From assembly GCA_029216955.1 (NCBI GenBank), contig JANAVB010010791.1, forward strand, positions 5,142,910-5,206,909: a DNA stretch of 64,000 nucleotides, in the 5' to 3' direction. Positions 45,150 through 56,234 of this stretch are shown piece after piece. The notes under the pieces are model-generated. The model was not told the DNA's origin and did not search any database. It worked only from the letters and a program-made list of their open reading frames with translations. A program made the translations under genes and the position numbers. Each line of letters begins with the position of its first letter. Within the stretch, counting starts at the first letter, position 1. Source of the stretch: Iris pallida. Lineage: Eukaryota > Streptophyta > Magnoliopsida > Asparagales > Iridaceae.

Positions 45150-47320
45150 GGGATACTCCCACTGAAGGTATTTGGGTGCGTATGCTTTGTGAAGGACAAC
45201 AGACCGTCAGTTGGGAAGCTTGATCCTAGAGCAGTCAAGTGCATATTCGTGGGCTACTCGGCGACTCGGAAGGGGTACGTGTGCTGGAGTCCAGTGGAAA
45301 AGAAGAAGTTTGTAAGTATTGATATCCACTTCCGGGAGCATGAACCATACTACCGTCAGGAGAGAACTTCAAATCACACGCCTAATACTGCTAGTATGAC
45401 AAGAGGGGGAGAAGGAGAGCTCAGTAGTGACTGATTTAGGAGTTTGGCATGGAAGCACGGCCGAGGAGGAGCAGGTAGGTGAAGAGGAACACGGGGAGAA
45501 GATGAGAGGTGTTAGGCCTACGGCTCAGGGGGAGTTACTTACCTACAACAGGAGAGAGAAGCAAACTGCAGGACCAGTACCTACAGTGCCAGTGCCAAGT
45601 CCCTTGCCTGCGTCCGTCTCAACTCTTGAGACACCTACACTACCACCCCCCTTCAGGTGATATCATTCTCCCTACTCCCACACCATTATCAGTACGAAGG
45701 ACCACTCGAAGCAATGCGGAAAATCCTCCAGACAGACATGGTTGGGACCTTGCTCAGTTTGTTTCTTATGACCATCTCTTCTTTTTATAGAGTATTTATT
45801 GCATATTTGGATAGTATTACTGTACCTAACAATTGGCAAGTTGCCATGAACAATCCAAAGTGGAAAGCGACAATGCTTGAGGAGTTGGAAGCTTTTGAGA
45901 AGAACCACACTTGGGAGCTGGTGAGGCTGCCAGAAGTGAAAAGCGCAGTCGGATGCAAGTGGGTCTTTACTGTGAAGCAGAACCCAGATGGACATGTTGA
46001 GCGCTACAAAGCTCGACTGGTGGCAAAAAGATACAGTCAGAAGTACGGCATCGACTATGACTCATCTTTGCACCAGTCGCAAAGATGAGTACTGTCAGGA
46101 CCCTGATTTCTTTGGCAGCGAATGGTGGATGGAAGCTACATCAACTGGATGTGAAGAATGTATTTCTTCATGGGGATCTGGTAGAGGAGGTATACATGGA
46201 GATACCATCAGGATTCAGCACTAACCAGATAGTGGGCAAGATTTGCAGGTTGAAGAAGTCCTTATATGGACTAAAGCAGTCTCCTCGGACATGGTTTGAC
46301 AGATTCAGGAGGGCGATGATAGGGATGGAATATCAGCAGATCAATGCTGATCATACTGTATTCTTCAGACGGAGTGGAGGCCATATCACCATGCTTGCGG
46401 TGTTATATGGACGACATGATTATCACAGGAGATAATGAGCAGGAGATCCTCCGACTCAAAAAAAAGCTTGGCAGGGAATTTGAGGTGAAGGACCTTGGTC
46501 ATCTTCTCTACTTCCTTGGGATAGAGATCGCTCGAGACGGAGAGGGGATTGTTCTTTCTCAGAGGAAGTATGCACTGGACCTTCTTACAGAGACAGAGAT
46601 GTTGGGGTGCAAACCTACATCAACGCCAATAGACCAAAGATTCAAGTTGAAGGCTGAGACTGGAGACCCAGTTGATCGAGACAGATACCAGGGACTGGTG
46701 GACAAGTTGATCTATATGAGCCACACACGACCAGATATCTGCTTTGTAGTGAGCCGCTACATGCACGATCCACGGAAGGGTCATATAGATGCAGTGTACC
46801 AGATTCTGAGATACTTAAAGGGTACCTCCGGGAAGGGGCTGATATTCAAGAAGAACAATCACATGAGCATTGAAGGCTAATATGATTCTGACTGGGCTAT
46901 CTGTGCCGATGACAGAAGGTCTACCTCAGGATATTGTATATTCGTTGGAGGTAACCTAGTCTCCTGGAGGAGTAAGAAGTAGTCTGTGGTAGCCAGATCG
47001 ACAGCTGAAACTGAGTACAGAGCTATAGCCCTGGGAGTTGCAGAACTGCTATGGTTGAAGAATATGCTGGTAGAACTGAAGCTGGATCAAGGAACCAAGA
47101 TGAAGTGGTGGTGTGACAACCAATCAGCTATTAGTATCGCCAACAATCCAGTACAGCATGACAGGACTAAACACATCGAGATTGATAGGTTCTTTATCAA
47201 AGAGAAGCTGGATAAAGGATTGCTGGAGCTTGGCAGGTAGCAGACGGACTAACCAAGGGGCTTTCCTCTGTGAGTTTGATTAGAGGATGTGACATGATGG
47301 GCTTAGTGGATATTTTTTGC
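45150..47320 (+). pseudogene. Copia F reverse transcriptase and RNase H, broken
   Basis: The integrase tail (AVKCIFVGYSATRKGYVCW) is at about 45230. RT starts near 45843 (NNPKWKATMLEELEAFEKNH), then shifts frame near 46070 and again near 46400. The second shift falls beside the catalytic motif, which now reads YMDDMII. RT thumb and RNase H follow (DLLTETEMLGCKP, RSTAETEYRAIALGV, WWCDNQSAIS) with TAA at 46878 and TAG at 46981, the latter within WRSKK/QSVV. The C-terminus near 47238 lacks the stretch that G retains (HVPTKHQVADG). Confidence 0.88.
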
Positions 47321-47336
47321 CCATCTTGAGGGGGAG

Positions 47337-47508
47337 TGTTGGAATATTTAGTGTGTTGGATGTCATATTTAGTAGATTGTAATATCCTGCGACATATTTG
47401 GTATGCCAGAATATGCCACAGGATATCCACAGTATATGCCATCATTGTAAAAATGACTGTAAGACTATATAAAGCCAAGAAGATCAATAACATATCAAGA
47501 AATTATAA
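47337..47508 (+). repeat. 3' LTR of copia F (end trimmed)
   Basis: TGTTGGAATATTTAG onward, matching 41830-42006. It ends AAATTATAA where the 5' LTR ends AAATTACAACA; the next base already belongs to the G LTR. Confidence 0.85.
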
Positions 47509-47700
47509 GTTGGTATATTAGTATAGGAATATGTTATATTTAGTATGGGAATATGTTATGTTTAGTACGGAAATATCCTGAAGACATATTTGGGATGCCA
47601 GAATATGCCACAGGATATTCCATTAGATATTTCATGATGTAAAGGCTATATAAAGCCTATAAGACTATCAATGAAATCAACTCATCAATCAATTACAACA
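47509..47700 (+). repeat. 5' LTR of copia G
   Basis: A 192-bp LTR with repeated GGAATATGTTATxTTTAGTA words in its first 70 bases and a TATATAAA box at 47647-47654. Confidence 0.88.
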
Positions 47701-48123
47701 TGGTATCCGAGCCACCTTTCCACAAACCCTAGCCGCCACCAAACCCTAACCTTTCCCCTCCTCCCTCTCTCTCTCTCCGCTACCAAAACCCTAACCCGAA
47801 GCAGCCCTCCCTTTCCCCGCGGTCGCAGCAGTCCTCCCCTTTCCGCACGGCTGCTGCTGCCGCAGCTGTTGCTGCTGCAACGACTGCTGTTGCTGTCGCT
47901 GCTGCCACGGTGGCACGAGCGCCGACCGCTCCCCTACGTGTCCGCTGCCCCACCCCCTTGCCGCACACAACGGCGCCTTTGTTGTCATTGTTCGGATCAT
48001 TCCGAAAGAGGACACCGATGTCTAGATCTGATAAAAATAGACATGTTCGGATCTAGGAACGGACGACGAGGACGAGCGTGACTTGTGGAGTGAGTGTGAC
48101 ATAATTAGAGAGGAGGAGCATCG

Positions 48124-49110
48124 ATGGAAGAGATTATCAAGAAGCTGGATTCTACAGGGGTCGCGACTTTGATGAAGTTGATGAAGATGTCGACAGGTGA
48201 GAGCACGACACGAACGTCGTCGAAGTTGGAGCTTCCCTCCATCGATCTGAAGCTGGATGGACCAGCCACCTATTTAAGTTGGTCAAGGCGGGTGAGAATA
48301 ACCCTCGCAGGAAAGAACCTGGAGGGGTTCCTGACGGGCGAGAAGACAGAGCCGGACGAGGGCTCGACAGGACGCGATGAGTGAAAGTCCACTCATATGG
48401 TAATCTACATCTGGCTTCTTAACTACTTAGTCCAGTCTATTGCTGCCACGGTAGATGGCATTGAGATGGTGAAGGATGTGTAGGAGAAGTTGAGGAGGAC
48501 CTATGGTGGTGTGGAAAACAATTTACGGATCTTCCAGATAAAGGGGGAAATCGACGACACCGTACAGGAAGAAAAGACGGTGCAGGAGTATGCCACGGAG
48601 TTGGAGCGTCTGTGGTTGAATTATGATCACTCCTAAAAACGGACGAGCTATGGGGACCCGAAATGTAAGGAGAGACGTGTGTCTGCAGGAGAGGACGATG
48701 AAATTTCTCAAAGGGCTGACTGCAGCATTCGCACAGAGGACGACCTTACTTCTCGTCCAACCAGAGATCGCTAGTCTTGAAGAGGCTATCTCGGCCATGA
48801 TCCAGGAGGAGACACGCATCAGACTGCAGGCAGGGACAGGTGGTCCCTCCGAAGCAAAATCAGCACTAGCGGTTACCAGCTCGGACGACACAGGATCCAA
48901 GGAAGAACCATGGCAGCACAATCGGCAGTGCTAAAACTGTGGGGAGATGGACCATCATCGATATGCTTGTACCAAACCACCTAGGGAGGGAGACTCAGGT
49001 GGTGGACGTGGACAGTTCGGTAGACGAGGATATATTGGAGGACGTGGTCGTGGTCGAGGGGATCGACGAGGCGGCCGAGGAGGTTATCGGAAAAATCTGC
49101 TGGTAGCAGA
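48124..49110 (+). pseudogene. Copia G gag
   Basis: ATG 48124 starts MEEIIKKLDSTGVATLMKL, aligned with F gag. A TGA at 48382 falls where F has Trp (HEWKSTL), followed by further stops and a frameshift near 48640. The zinc knuckle has TAA in place of its first Tyr (48931-48933) before NCGEMDHHRYAC. An Arg/Gly-rich tail (GRRGYIGGRGRGRGDRRGG) survives in frame near 49020-49085. Gag is not producible in full. Confidence 0.87.
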
Positions 49111-49127
49111 AGGGAACGGAGGAGCTA

Positions 49128-50400
49128 TTGACACTTTTACTGAGGAGGATCAGACACTGCTCTGCTGGACCTGCTGGAGAGGAAGCAGAGAGCGATAACC
49201 AAGGAAGCCAGGAGGAGTGTAACAGAGAGGCATCCATCTCATTCTTCGTTGGGGGCAACGTCGCTATGTATGCCCAAACATCAGAAGGTACTGACAAGTC
49301 ACTTGCTCTTGCATCTATGACTTCCCTTAAAACGTCATACTGGATTATCGACTCGGGAGCATCTCGACATGTGATGAAAAATGCTAGTGAGTTTTCTTCT
49401 TACACTCACCTAGCATCAGCAGATAGCATTCAGACAGCAGATGGCACTTTCCAGCCAGTGGTCGGTAGGGGTACTGTTAATTGTACAGGTTCAGTAAGAT
49501 TATCTAATATTTTACATGATCCATCCTTTCAAGTCAGTCTCTTGTCTATTAGTTCTATAATTCTCCAACTTAAATGTATTATTTCTTTTGATATTTCTAA
49601 GGTGGTCTTCCAGGAGAAAGGGACGGGACGAAGACTTGGGACTGGTACTTGGCATGAGGGACTGTGGTACCTAGATCGAGAAGGACTGGACTCAGCACTA
49701 GTATCTATGGTAGAGAAGGCTGGAATGGGAGGATTGCAACAGAGGACTGAGGAGACTTTGATACTTCATCATAGGAGGATGGGACATTCTTCCTTTGATA
49801 CTTTAAGTAAGTTATATCCAGAGATTTATGCAAAAACAGATAAAAAGAAATTAGTATGTGATGCATGTGAGTTAGGAAAGCTCACTAGAAGCTCATATGT
49901 TGGTAGGGATCATAGGAGCTCTACTGCTTTTGAGGTAGTACATTCCGATGTTTGGGGACCATGCACTATTAACACTATGAATGGGTATAAGTATTTTGTT
50001 TCCTTTATTGATTGTGCCTCTCGTGGCACTTGGCTGTATTTAATGAAAAATAAGTGATATACCTGCTTGTTTTCAGAATTTTCATAAGTATGTCCAGATT
50101 CAATACAATGCAGTTGTAAAGATATTGAGGTCTAACAATGGAACGGAGTATACCAACAGAACGCTTACAGAATACTTGTCAGCACACGAGATCCAACATC
50201 AGACCACATGTGCATACACACCAGCACAAAATGGAGTAGCAGAAAGGAAGAACCGACACCTTCTGGGGGCCACAAGAAGTATGATGATCGACATGAATGT
50301 CCCACAAAGTCTGTGGGGACATGCTGTGTTAACAGCAGCTCAACTCATCAACATGATACCTTCGAAAGTCTCCATGTGAAGTATTACAAGGCAATAATAG
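49128..50400 (+). pseudogene. Copia G protease and integrase, broken
   Basis: A 309-codon frame holds the protease core YWIIDSGASRHVMKNASEF (about 49340). It continues through LILHHRRMGHSSFDTLSKL, the CDACELGK zinc residues and the first integrase aspartate (FIDCAS). It stops at TGA 50055, which arises from a short deletion. The core resumes at about 50125 with RSNNGTEY (second Asp changed to Asn) and VAERKNRH (Glu kept), ending near 50379. Confidence 0.88.
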
Positions 50401-50449
50401 TGGGATACTTCCACTGAAGGTGTTTGAGTGTGTGTGTTTTGTAAAGGAT

Positions 50450-52600
50450 AACAGACCATCAGTTGGGAACTTAACCCCAGAGCAGTCAAGTGCATCTTCG
50501 TAGGCTACTCAGCAACTCAGAAGGGGTATGTGTGCTGGAGTCCAGTAGAGAAGAAAAAGTTTGTCAATATGGATGTCCACTTCCGGAAGCATGAGCCATA
50601 CTACCGCAAAGAGGAAACTTCACACAACACGCCAAATACTACCAGTATAAGGTGAGAGGGGGAGATGGAGAACCTGGTGGTGACTGATTTGGAAGTTTGG
50701 CATGGAGGGCATGGTTGAGGAGGAACATGAAGGTGAAGCAAAAAAGGGGGAGATGAGAAGTGTTAGGCCTACGGCTCAGGGGGGAGTTACTTACCTACAG
50801 CAAGAGGGAGAAGCAAACTGCAGGACCAGTACCTACAGTGCCAGTGCCAAGTCCCTTGCATGCGTTCGTCCCAACTATTGAGACACCTACACCACCATCC
50901 TCTTCTGGTGATATTATTCCTCCTACTCCTCCCACACCACTATCTGTACGAAGGACCACTCGCAGCAATGCGAGAAATCCTCCGGACAGATATGGTTGGG
51001 ATCTTGCTCAGTTTGTTTCTTATAACCATATCTCTTCTTCTCATTGAGCATTTATAGCATTTTTGGATAGTATTACTATACCTAACAATTGGCAGGTTGT
51101 CAAGAACGATCCAAAGTGGAAAGCAGCAATGCATGAGGAGTTAGGAGCTATTGAGAAGAATCACACTTGGAAGCTGGTGAGACTGCCGAAGAGGAAGAGA
51201 GCTGTCGGATGCAAGTGGGTCTTTACCGTGAAGCAGAACCCAGATGGACAGGTTGAGCACTACAAAGCTCGACTAGTGGCGAAAGGATACAATCAGACAT
51301 ACGGCATCAATTATGACGAGACATTTGCACCAGTTGCAAAGATGAGCACTGTCAGGACCCTGATCTCTTTGGCAGCGAATGCTGGATAGAAGCTACACCA
51401 ACTGGACGTGAAGAATGCATTTCTTTAGGAAAATCTAGTGGAGGTTTACATGGAGATACCACCAGGATTTGGCACAAATCAGACAGCAGGCAAGGTTTGC
51501 AGACTGAAGAAGTCCCTCTGTGGACTGAAGCTGTCTCCTCGAGCGTGGTTTGACAGATTCAGGAGAGCGATGATAGGAATGGAATATCAGCAGATCAATG
51601 CTGATCACACTATATTATTCAGAAGAAGTGGAGGCCACATCATCATACTTGTGGTGTATGTTGACGATATGATTATCACGGGAGATGATGAGCAAAAAAT
51701 CGCCAGACTCAAAGGAAAGCTTAGTAAGGAATTTGAGGTGAAGGACCTTGGTCTTCTTCTCTACTTTCTTGGGATTGAGATCACTCGAAACGCAGAGGGG
51801 ATTGTTCTCTCTCAGAGAAAGTATGCACTGGACCTTCTCACAGAGACAGGAATATTGGGATGCAAACCTGCAGTGACGCCAATTGATCAGAGGTTCAAGC
51901 TGAATGCTGAGGCTGGAGAACCAGTTGACCGGAACAGTTACCAGAGACTGGTGGACAAGCTGATCCATTTGAGCCACACACGTCCAGATATATGCTTTGC
52001 AGTTAGTGTGGTAAGCCGCTACATGCATGACCCACGGAAGGGTCATATGACGCAGTATACCAGATCCTGAGAAGGGTACCCCCGGGAAGGGTGATGATCA
52101 GGAAGAATAATCACATGGACATCAAGGGCTACTGCGATTTTAACTGGGCTAGTTGTGCTGATGACAAGAGATCTACCTCGGGATACTGCATATTTTTAGG
52201 AGACAACTTAGTCTCTTGGAGGAGTAAGAAGTAGTCAGTGGTAGCCAGATCGACAGCTGAAGCGGAGTACAGAGCTATGGCCTTGGGAGTTGCAGAGCTG
52301 CTTTGGTTGAAGAATATGCTGGTGGAGCTGAAACTGGATCAAGGAGCCAAGATGAAGTTGTGGTGTGACAAACAGTCAGCTATTAGTATTGCCAACAATC
52401 CAGTACAGCATGACAGGACCAAACATATCGAGATCGATAGGTTCTTCATCAAGGAGAAGTTGGTTAGTGGACTACTGGAGTTAGGCCACGTTCCAACCAA
52501 GCATCAGGTAGCAGACGGACGGACCAAGGGACTTAGCTCTGTGAGCATGATTAGAGGATGTGACAAGATGGACTTGGTGAATATCTTTCGCCCATCTTGA
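50450..52600 (+). pseudogene. Copia G reverse transcriptase and RNase H, broken
   Basis: RT begins near 51087 ([21 protein letters not shown]) and is interrupted by TAG at 51387 (Trp expected after NAG) and again near 51427. The catalytic VVYVDDMIITG is intact at about 51651. RT runs to 52070, where a frameshift follows. RNase H runs to 52600, with stop TAG near 52213 inside WRSKK/QSVV, then RSTAEAEYRAMALGV, LWCDKQSAIS and HVPTKHQVADG. The frame ends TGA just before the purine tract. Confidence 0.89.
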
Positions 52601-52607
52601 GGGGGAG

Positions 52608-52802
52608 TGTTGGTATATATAGTATAGGAATATGTTATATTTAGTATGGGAATATGTTATGTTTAGTATGGGAATATGTTATGGGAATATCCTAAGGACA
52701 TATTTGGAATGCCAGAATATGCCACAGGATATTCCATGATGTAAAGGCTATATAAAGCCTATGAAACTATCAATGAAATTATCTCATCAATCAATTACAA
52801 CA
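52608..52802 (+). repeat. 3' LTR of copia G
   Basis: A 195-bp LTR ending ATTACAACA at 52802. It matches 47509-47700 except for an added GGGAATATGTTAT unit and a lost short segment. Confidence 0.9.
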
Positions 52803-54257
52803 ACATATACCAGTTGACTTGTTCTGCGAACTCACGTTTCTAGTTTACTCACGACCTACCCATGGTTATAAGTCTCCCATTGGAGAGGGGTGTTGTTTTT
52901 CTCTGCAATAGCCACCACTCTCTCTCTCATGAATAAAAACCAAATGAAATTCAACAATCATATCAGATAGTTATCGATCTTGGAGGAATAATAATCATAG
53001 AAGAAGTTGAGACAACATCATCTTCAGTGCAAAAAGATATATGCATGAGATGGGCCTTAGACCTATCGAAGTAAACTTCTAGAATCAGTGATACCCATAA
53101 CTCAAGGAGGACACCAAACAAAATTTTACTTAGAAGTGGCAGGTAAACTGCTGGTATGACTGCAAGCTGACTCTCTTTCAGGTTCGATCCATGTGATAAT
53201 GGGCTCATCATACCTGGTTGGACGCTAATGAAGTTACAATAAGGTCAGAAGTGACGCGACAAATATGTAGGTCAGAGCAAAATCAGATAAAGAGATCATC
53301 AGTTGGATGAGAATTTGTCTCTCTCTAGAATTGTTTATAACATGATATATCATTTATAATTAGAATTGAGGAATGAAAAAAGAATGCATGTTTGACTCTT
53401 GTGAACCCACGGTATAAAGGAATCAACAAACCAAAAAAATGATAGAACAAGAAAGCCTTTATCCCAATCTTTTTGGGGTTAAGCTCAGAAAATGATAGAA
53501 TTGGAAATTAATCATATCAAGAGCATGATTCTGTCGGTTCCCCAACATAATGGCACCAGAAGTGCGAAAAGGAATCCCGGCAATTACCAGTCTACTTCAA
53601 ACCCTACTAGACAACTTGATTATGTGGGACTATCAACTAGTTGAGGGGTGGTATGTGCTCAGTGTTGACCGTTGTGGGTTGATTCCACAAGGGAAAGGAG
53701 TGGGATTCGCTAGTAAAAGGGACTTGCGACTATCATGAAATGTTGTGTGAGATAACAAGTCTTTTTGGCTAGTTCAAGTAGTCAGTCTGGTTGGGCTATG
53801 TTGAGGGGGGGTTTGTCAAGTTCATCTCTCTAAATCCAGTTTGCACTGCTTAGGGTCACATGTAAAGGAAAAAGATCATTAAAGTCGTCTGTGGAGAAGA
53901 GGGTAAATTAACTTCCACATTAGCTAATCCAGGAAAAAAAAAAAGTGTGATAGATACATGATTTAGAACTCTCAACTCATAGGCTTATCTTTTCATGTCA
54001 AAGTGGTTAGCTAAGGTACCTTTATCAATTATTTCATGAAAGAATAAAAACAATCATCATCAAGATGGACCTCTAGTTTTGCAAACAAAGTAGCTATCTG
54101 TTAAACCAATAAATATTCAACATTACTGATAAAAAAATGGATGCAATAAATAAAATGTTGGAGAATCTTGATATCATCAGCTCACTGTGTATAATCATAT
54201 TAGGGGGATTCATGCATTTTTAAATATTTCTCCATGTAAATATCCATTAGAGTATAC
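52803..54257. other. Intron sequence with a possible SINE
   Basis: Lies between copia G and the OSCA-like exon. No coding frame is convincing. At 53625-53700 the plus strand has TAGTTGAGGGGTGG, followed about 37 bases later by GTGGGTTGATTCC; these resemble the A and B boxes of a tRNA-derived SINE promoter. Another B-box-like GGTTCGATCC is at about 53181. No clear tail or target duplication was found, so the SINE call is weak. Confidence 0.35.
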
Positions 54258-54491
54258 CTGGACCGAACAATGATAAAATGTTGGAAGAAATCGAATCTTG
54301 CAGTACTCATTAAACAATATGGTCAACACTAGGAGAAAGATTGTTGATATTGACGCTCCTGGCTTTGACTTCAGTCCAAATAGGCCAACCATAGTGATTT
54401 GCATGAGAACTATAGTTATGAAAATATAGTGATGAATGTATGGCCAGTATAATCCATATGTCTCGTATGCGATATCATACACATCCTGCAT
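54258..54491 (-). CDS. OSCA/CSC1-like (DUF221) mechanosensitive channel, penultimate exon
   Basis: On the minus strand an acceptor TTTCTTTGTAG (to 54492) precedes 78 open codons beginning MQDVYDIAYETYGLYWP and ending YHCSVQ, with donor GTATAC at 54257. Hydrophobic segments (YIFITIVLMQITMVGLFGL and ISTIFLLVLTILF) match the last two membrane helices of the 7TM region of plant OSCA proteins. The flanking words FGLKSKP and NEYCKIRFLPTF are family-typical. OSCA proteins are hyperosmolality- and stretch-gated cation channels of the plasma membrane. Earlier exons were not found to 59.3 kb; they may lie outside the window or be displaced. The next exon is predicted at 29854-30003. The absence of stops, unlike all retroelements here, suggests selection. 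Confidence 0.82.
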
Positions 54492-54630
54492 CTACAAAGA
54501 AATAATTTAAATTATATATAAAGAACTATGTGCAATCTAGTAGCAATATTCATCACTACCTCCAGTATAAAGAGTGGAGCCCTCATGTTAGATACACATA
54601 ATAAACTACTGTAATATAAAGAAAGCAGAT

Positions 54631-55586
54631 ACCTGATTTAGCAATACAAGTTCAGGCAAAGAAGTAATCTTATTACTAGAAAATCACCAATTGGGCTGGT
54701 AGTAATGCAGGATCCGGCCCTAAAAGCAATAGTGAATAGAAGGCAAAAAAAAGTGAGGTCGAGTCGCTAGCCAAGAAGCACTTTTCCATTACCTAAGCTC
54801 CGAGCTCACCCACCTTGTGAGTCAGTACAATAGTGTGGTCAATTGGGTCCGTCAGTCAGTTCAGTCTCTAAAAAAAACTATTCAAGGAAAACATCACACA
54901 AAGTTTACATTCAATTTGTACATAGAGATAAGTCTACTCCACTTAGAGAAGATCAACTACTACTTAACTGCACCAACTACCTTCAATCTACTTCTATTTT
55001 ATTTTATTTTATTTTTCCTTTCCTTTTTTCTTTTTTTCCCCTTATTTTTGGGATAAGACCTTCAATCTATGTTGAATAATAGGAAAACAAGAAGAAAGCT
55101 CTAATCTCTATTTTTACCTGATTTAGCAATACAAGTTCAGGCAAAGAAGTAATCTTATTACTAGAAAATCACCAATTGGGCTGGTACTAATGCAGGATCC
55201 GGCCCTAAAAGCAATAGTGAATAGAAGGCAAAAAAAAAAGTGAGGTCGAGTCGCTAGCCAAGAAGCACTTTTCCATTACCTAAGCTCCGAGCTCACCCAC
55301 CTTGTAAGTCAGTACAATAGTGTGGTCAATCGGGTCCGTCAGTCAGTTCAGTCTCTAAAAAAAACTATTCAAGGAAAACATCACACAAAGTTTACATTCA
55401 ATTTGTACATAGAGATAAGTCTACTCCACTTAGAGAAGATCAACTACTACTTAACTGCACCAACTACCTTCAATCTACTTCTATTTTATTTTATTTTATT
55501 TTTCCTTTCCTTTTTTCTTTTTTTCCCCTTATTTTTTGGATAAGACCTTCAATCTATGTTGAATAATAGGAAAACAAGAAGAAAGC
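54631..55586. repeat. Tandem duplication of about 470 bp
   Basis: 54631-55099 and 55116-55586 are near-identical copies, from ACCTGATTTAGCAATACAAG to ACAAGAAGAAAGC. They are separated by 16 bases (TCTAATCTCTATTTTT). The spacer start resembles sequence at about 55841 (AGCTCTAATCTCTAG), so the duplication may have lost part of its right side. Each copy includes a pyrimidine run (TTTTATTTTATTTT). Frames across it are not genes. Confidence 0.9.
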
Positions 55587-56000
55587 AAACCACCGCCACA
55601 AACAAATAGAATTGCATGGACAACCCTTATGTGAAGGAAATTATATTAGCAGATGCTTAATCCTCGGCTATAATCAACAAGTTACAGTGTCTCTAGACTT
55701 CCCTACCCAAAGAACCAAGGTACCTCCTAATAGAGAAGAATTTCCAAGAAAGAGAACATTAAATACTCCCTCAACAATACAATGAATCTCTCACCTTCAG
55801 AAGATAGCTGCAAGGCTTCAAGAGGTTCAGCTTTGTGAAGCTCTAATCTCTAGCTCGAACTTGGAATCCAAGAAAACTAGGATTCTCTTCTCCTTTTTCT
55901 CTCCCTGTTAGTGCTGGAAAATATCCCCAACTCATAGGGTTTTGATGCAAGTAGGAGGGGCTTCAACATGGTACACATTTAAAGCGGATTTTACAAAAAC
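55587..56000. other. No gene seen
   Basis: Unique-looking sequence between the duplication and the gypsy 3' end. I looked for an upstream OSCA exon on the minus strand and found none. Confidence 0.5.
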
Positions 56001-56234
56001 TCATATTTCCATGTGAATCAAATTCTCTGCCCAAAATGGAGATTCAAGATGCGGGAAAACGTTGAATATCAATATTTAACCCTCATCCCTCACCAACAAT
56101 CTTTAATGTTGGTGCAAGGATGTCGGGCCCCCCTCAAGAGGAATCGGGTTGGACAGTGGTTCGGCAGACAAAGGGGTAGACTTGTACGATCACCTTAAAT
56201 TTCGAGGACGAAATTATTCTAAGGAGGGTAGACT
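56001..56234 (+). mobile_element. 3' internal end of another gypsy element
   Basis: Ends with AATTTCGAGGACGAAATT and the purine tract AAGGAGGGTAGACT just before a TGTAACC LTR start. The block TTTCGAGGACGAAATT before a purine tract is typical for plant chromoviruses and has a counterpart in gypsy C (GAGGACGGAATT at 15370). No pol domain is recognisable in the 230 bases present. Confidence 0.65.

Larger units (their letters stand above)
41830..47508 (+). mobile_element. Copia element F
   Basis: A copia element with short LTRs, 41830-42006 (TGTTGGAATA...TTACAACA) and 47337 to about 47508, the latter preceded by purine tract GAGGGGGAG. The primer site TGGTATCAGAGC is at 42007-42018. The 3' LTR has lost its last few bases at the junction with copia G. 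The internal region codes gag, protease, integrase, RT and RNase H in order, with stops, frameshifts and a 467-bp duplication. It is closely related to G. Confidence 0.9.
47509..52802 (+). mobile_element. Copia element G
   Basis: LTRs 47509-47700 and 52608-52802 (TGTTGGTATA...TTACAACA; the 5' copy starts GTTGGTATA). The primer site at 47701-47712 reads TGGTATCCGAGC, one change from the tRNA-Met site. Purine tract GAGGGGGAG precedes 52608. The polyprotein parallels F with high similarity. It directly follows F with no host DNA between them. Confidence 0.9.

Noticed and set aside
52963..53211. Minus-strand frame of 82 codons as an extra OSCA exon
   Set aside because: Hydrophobic in part, but it shows none of the OSCA family words and its borders lack convincing splice sites in phase with 54258-54491.
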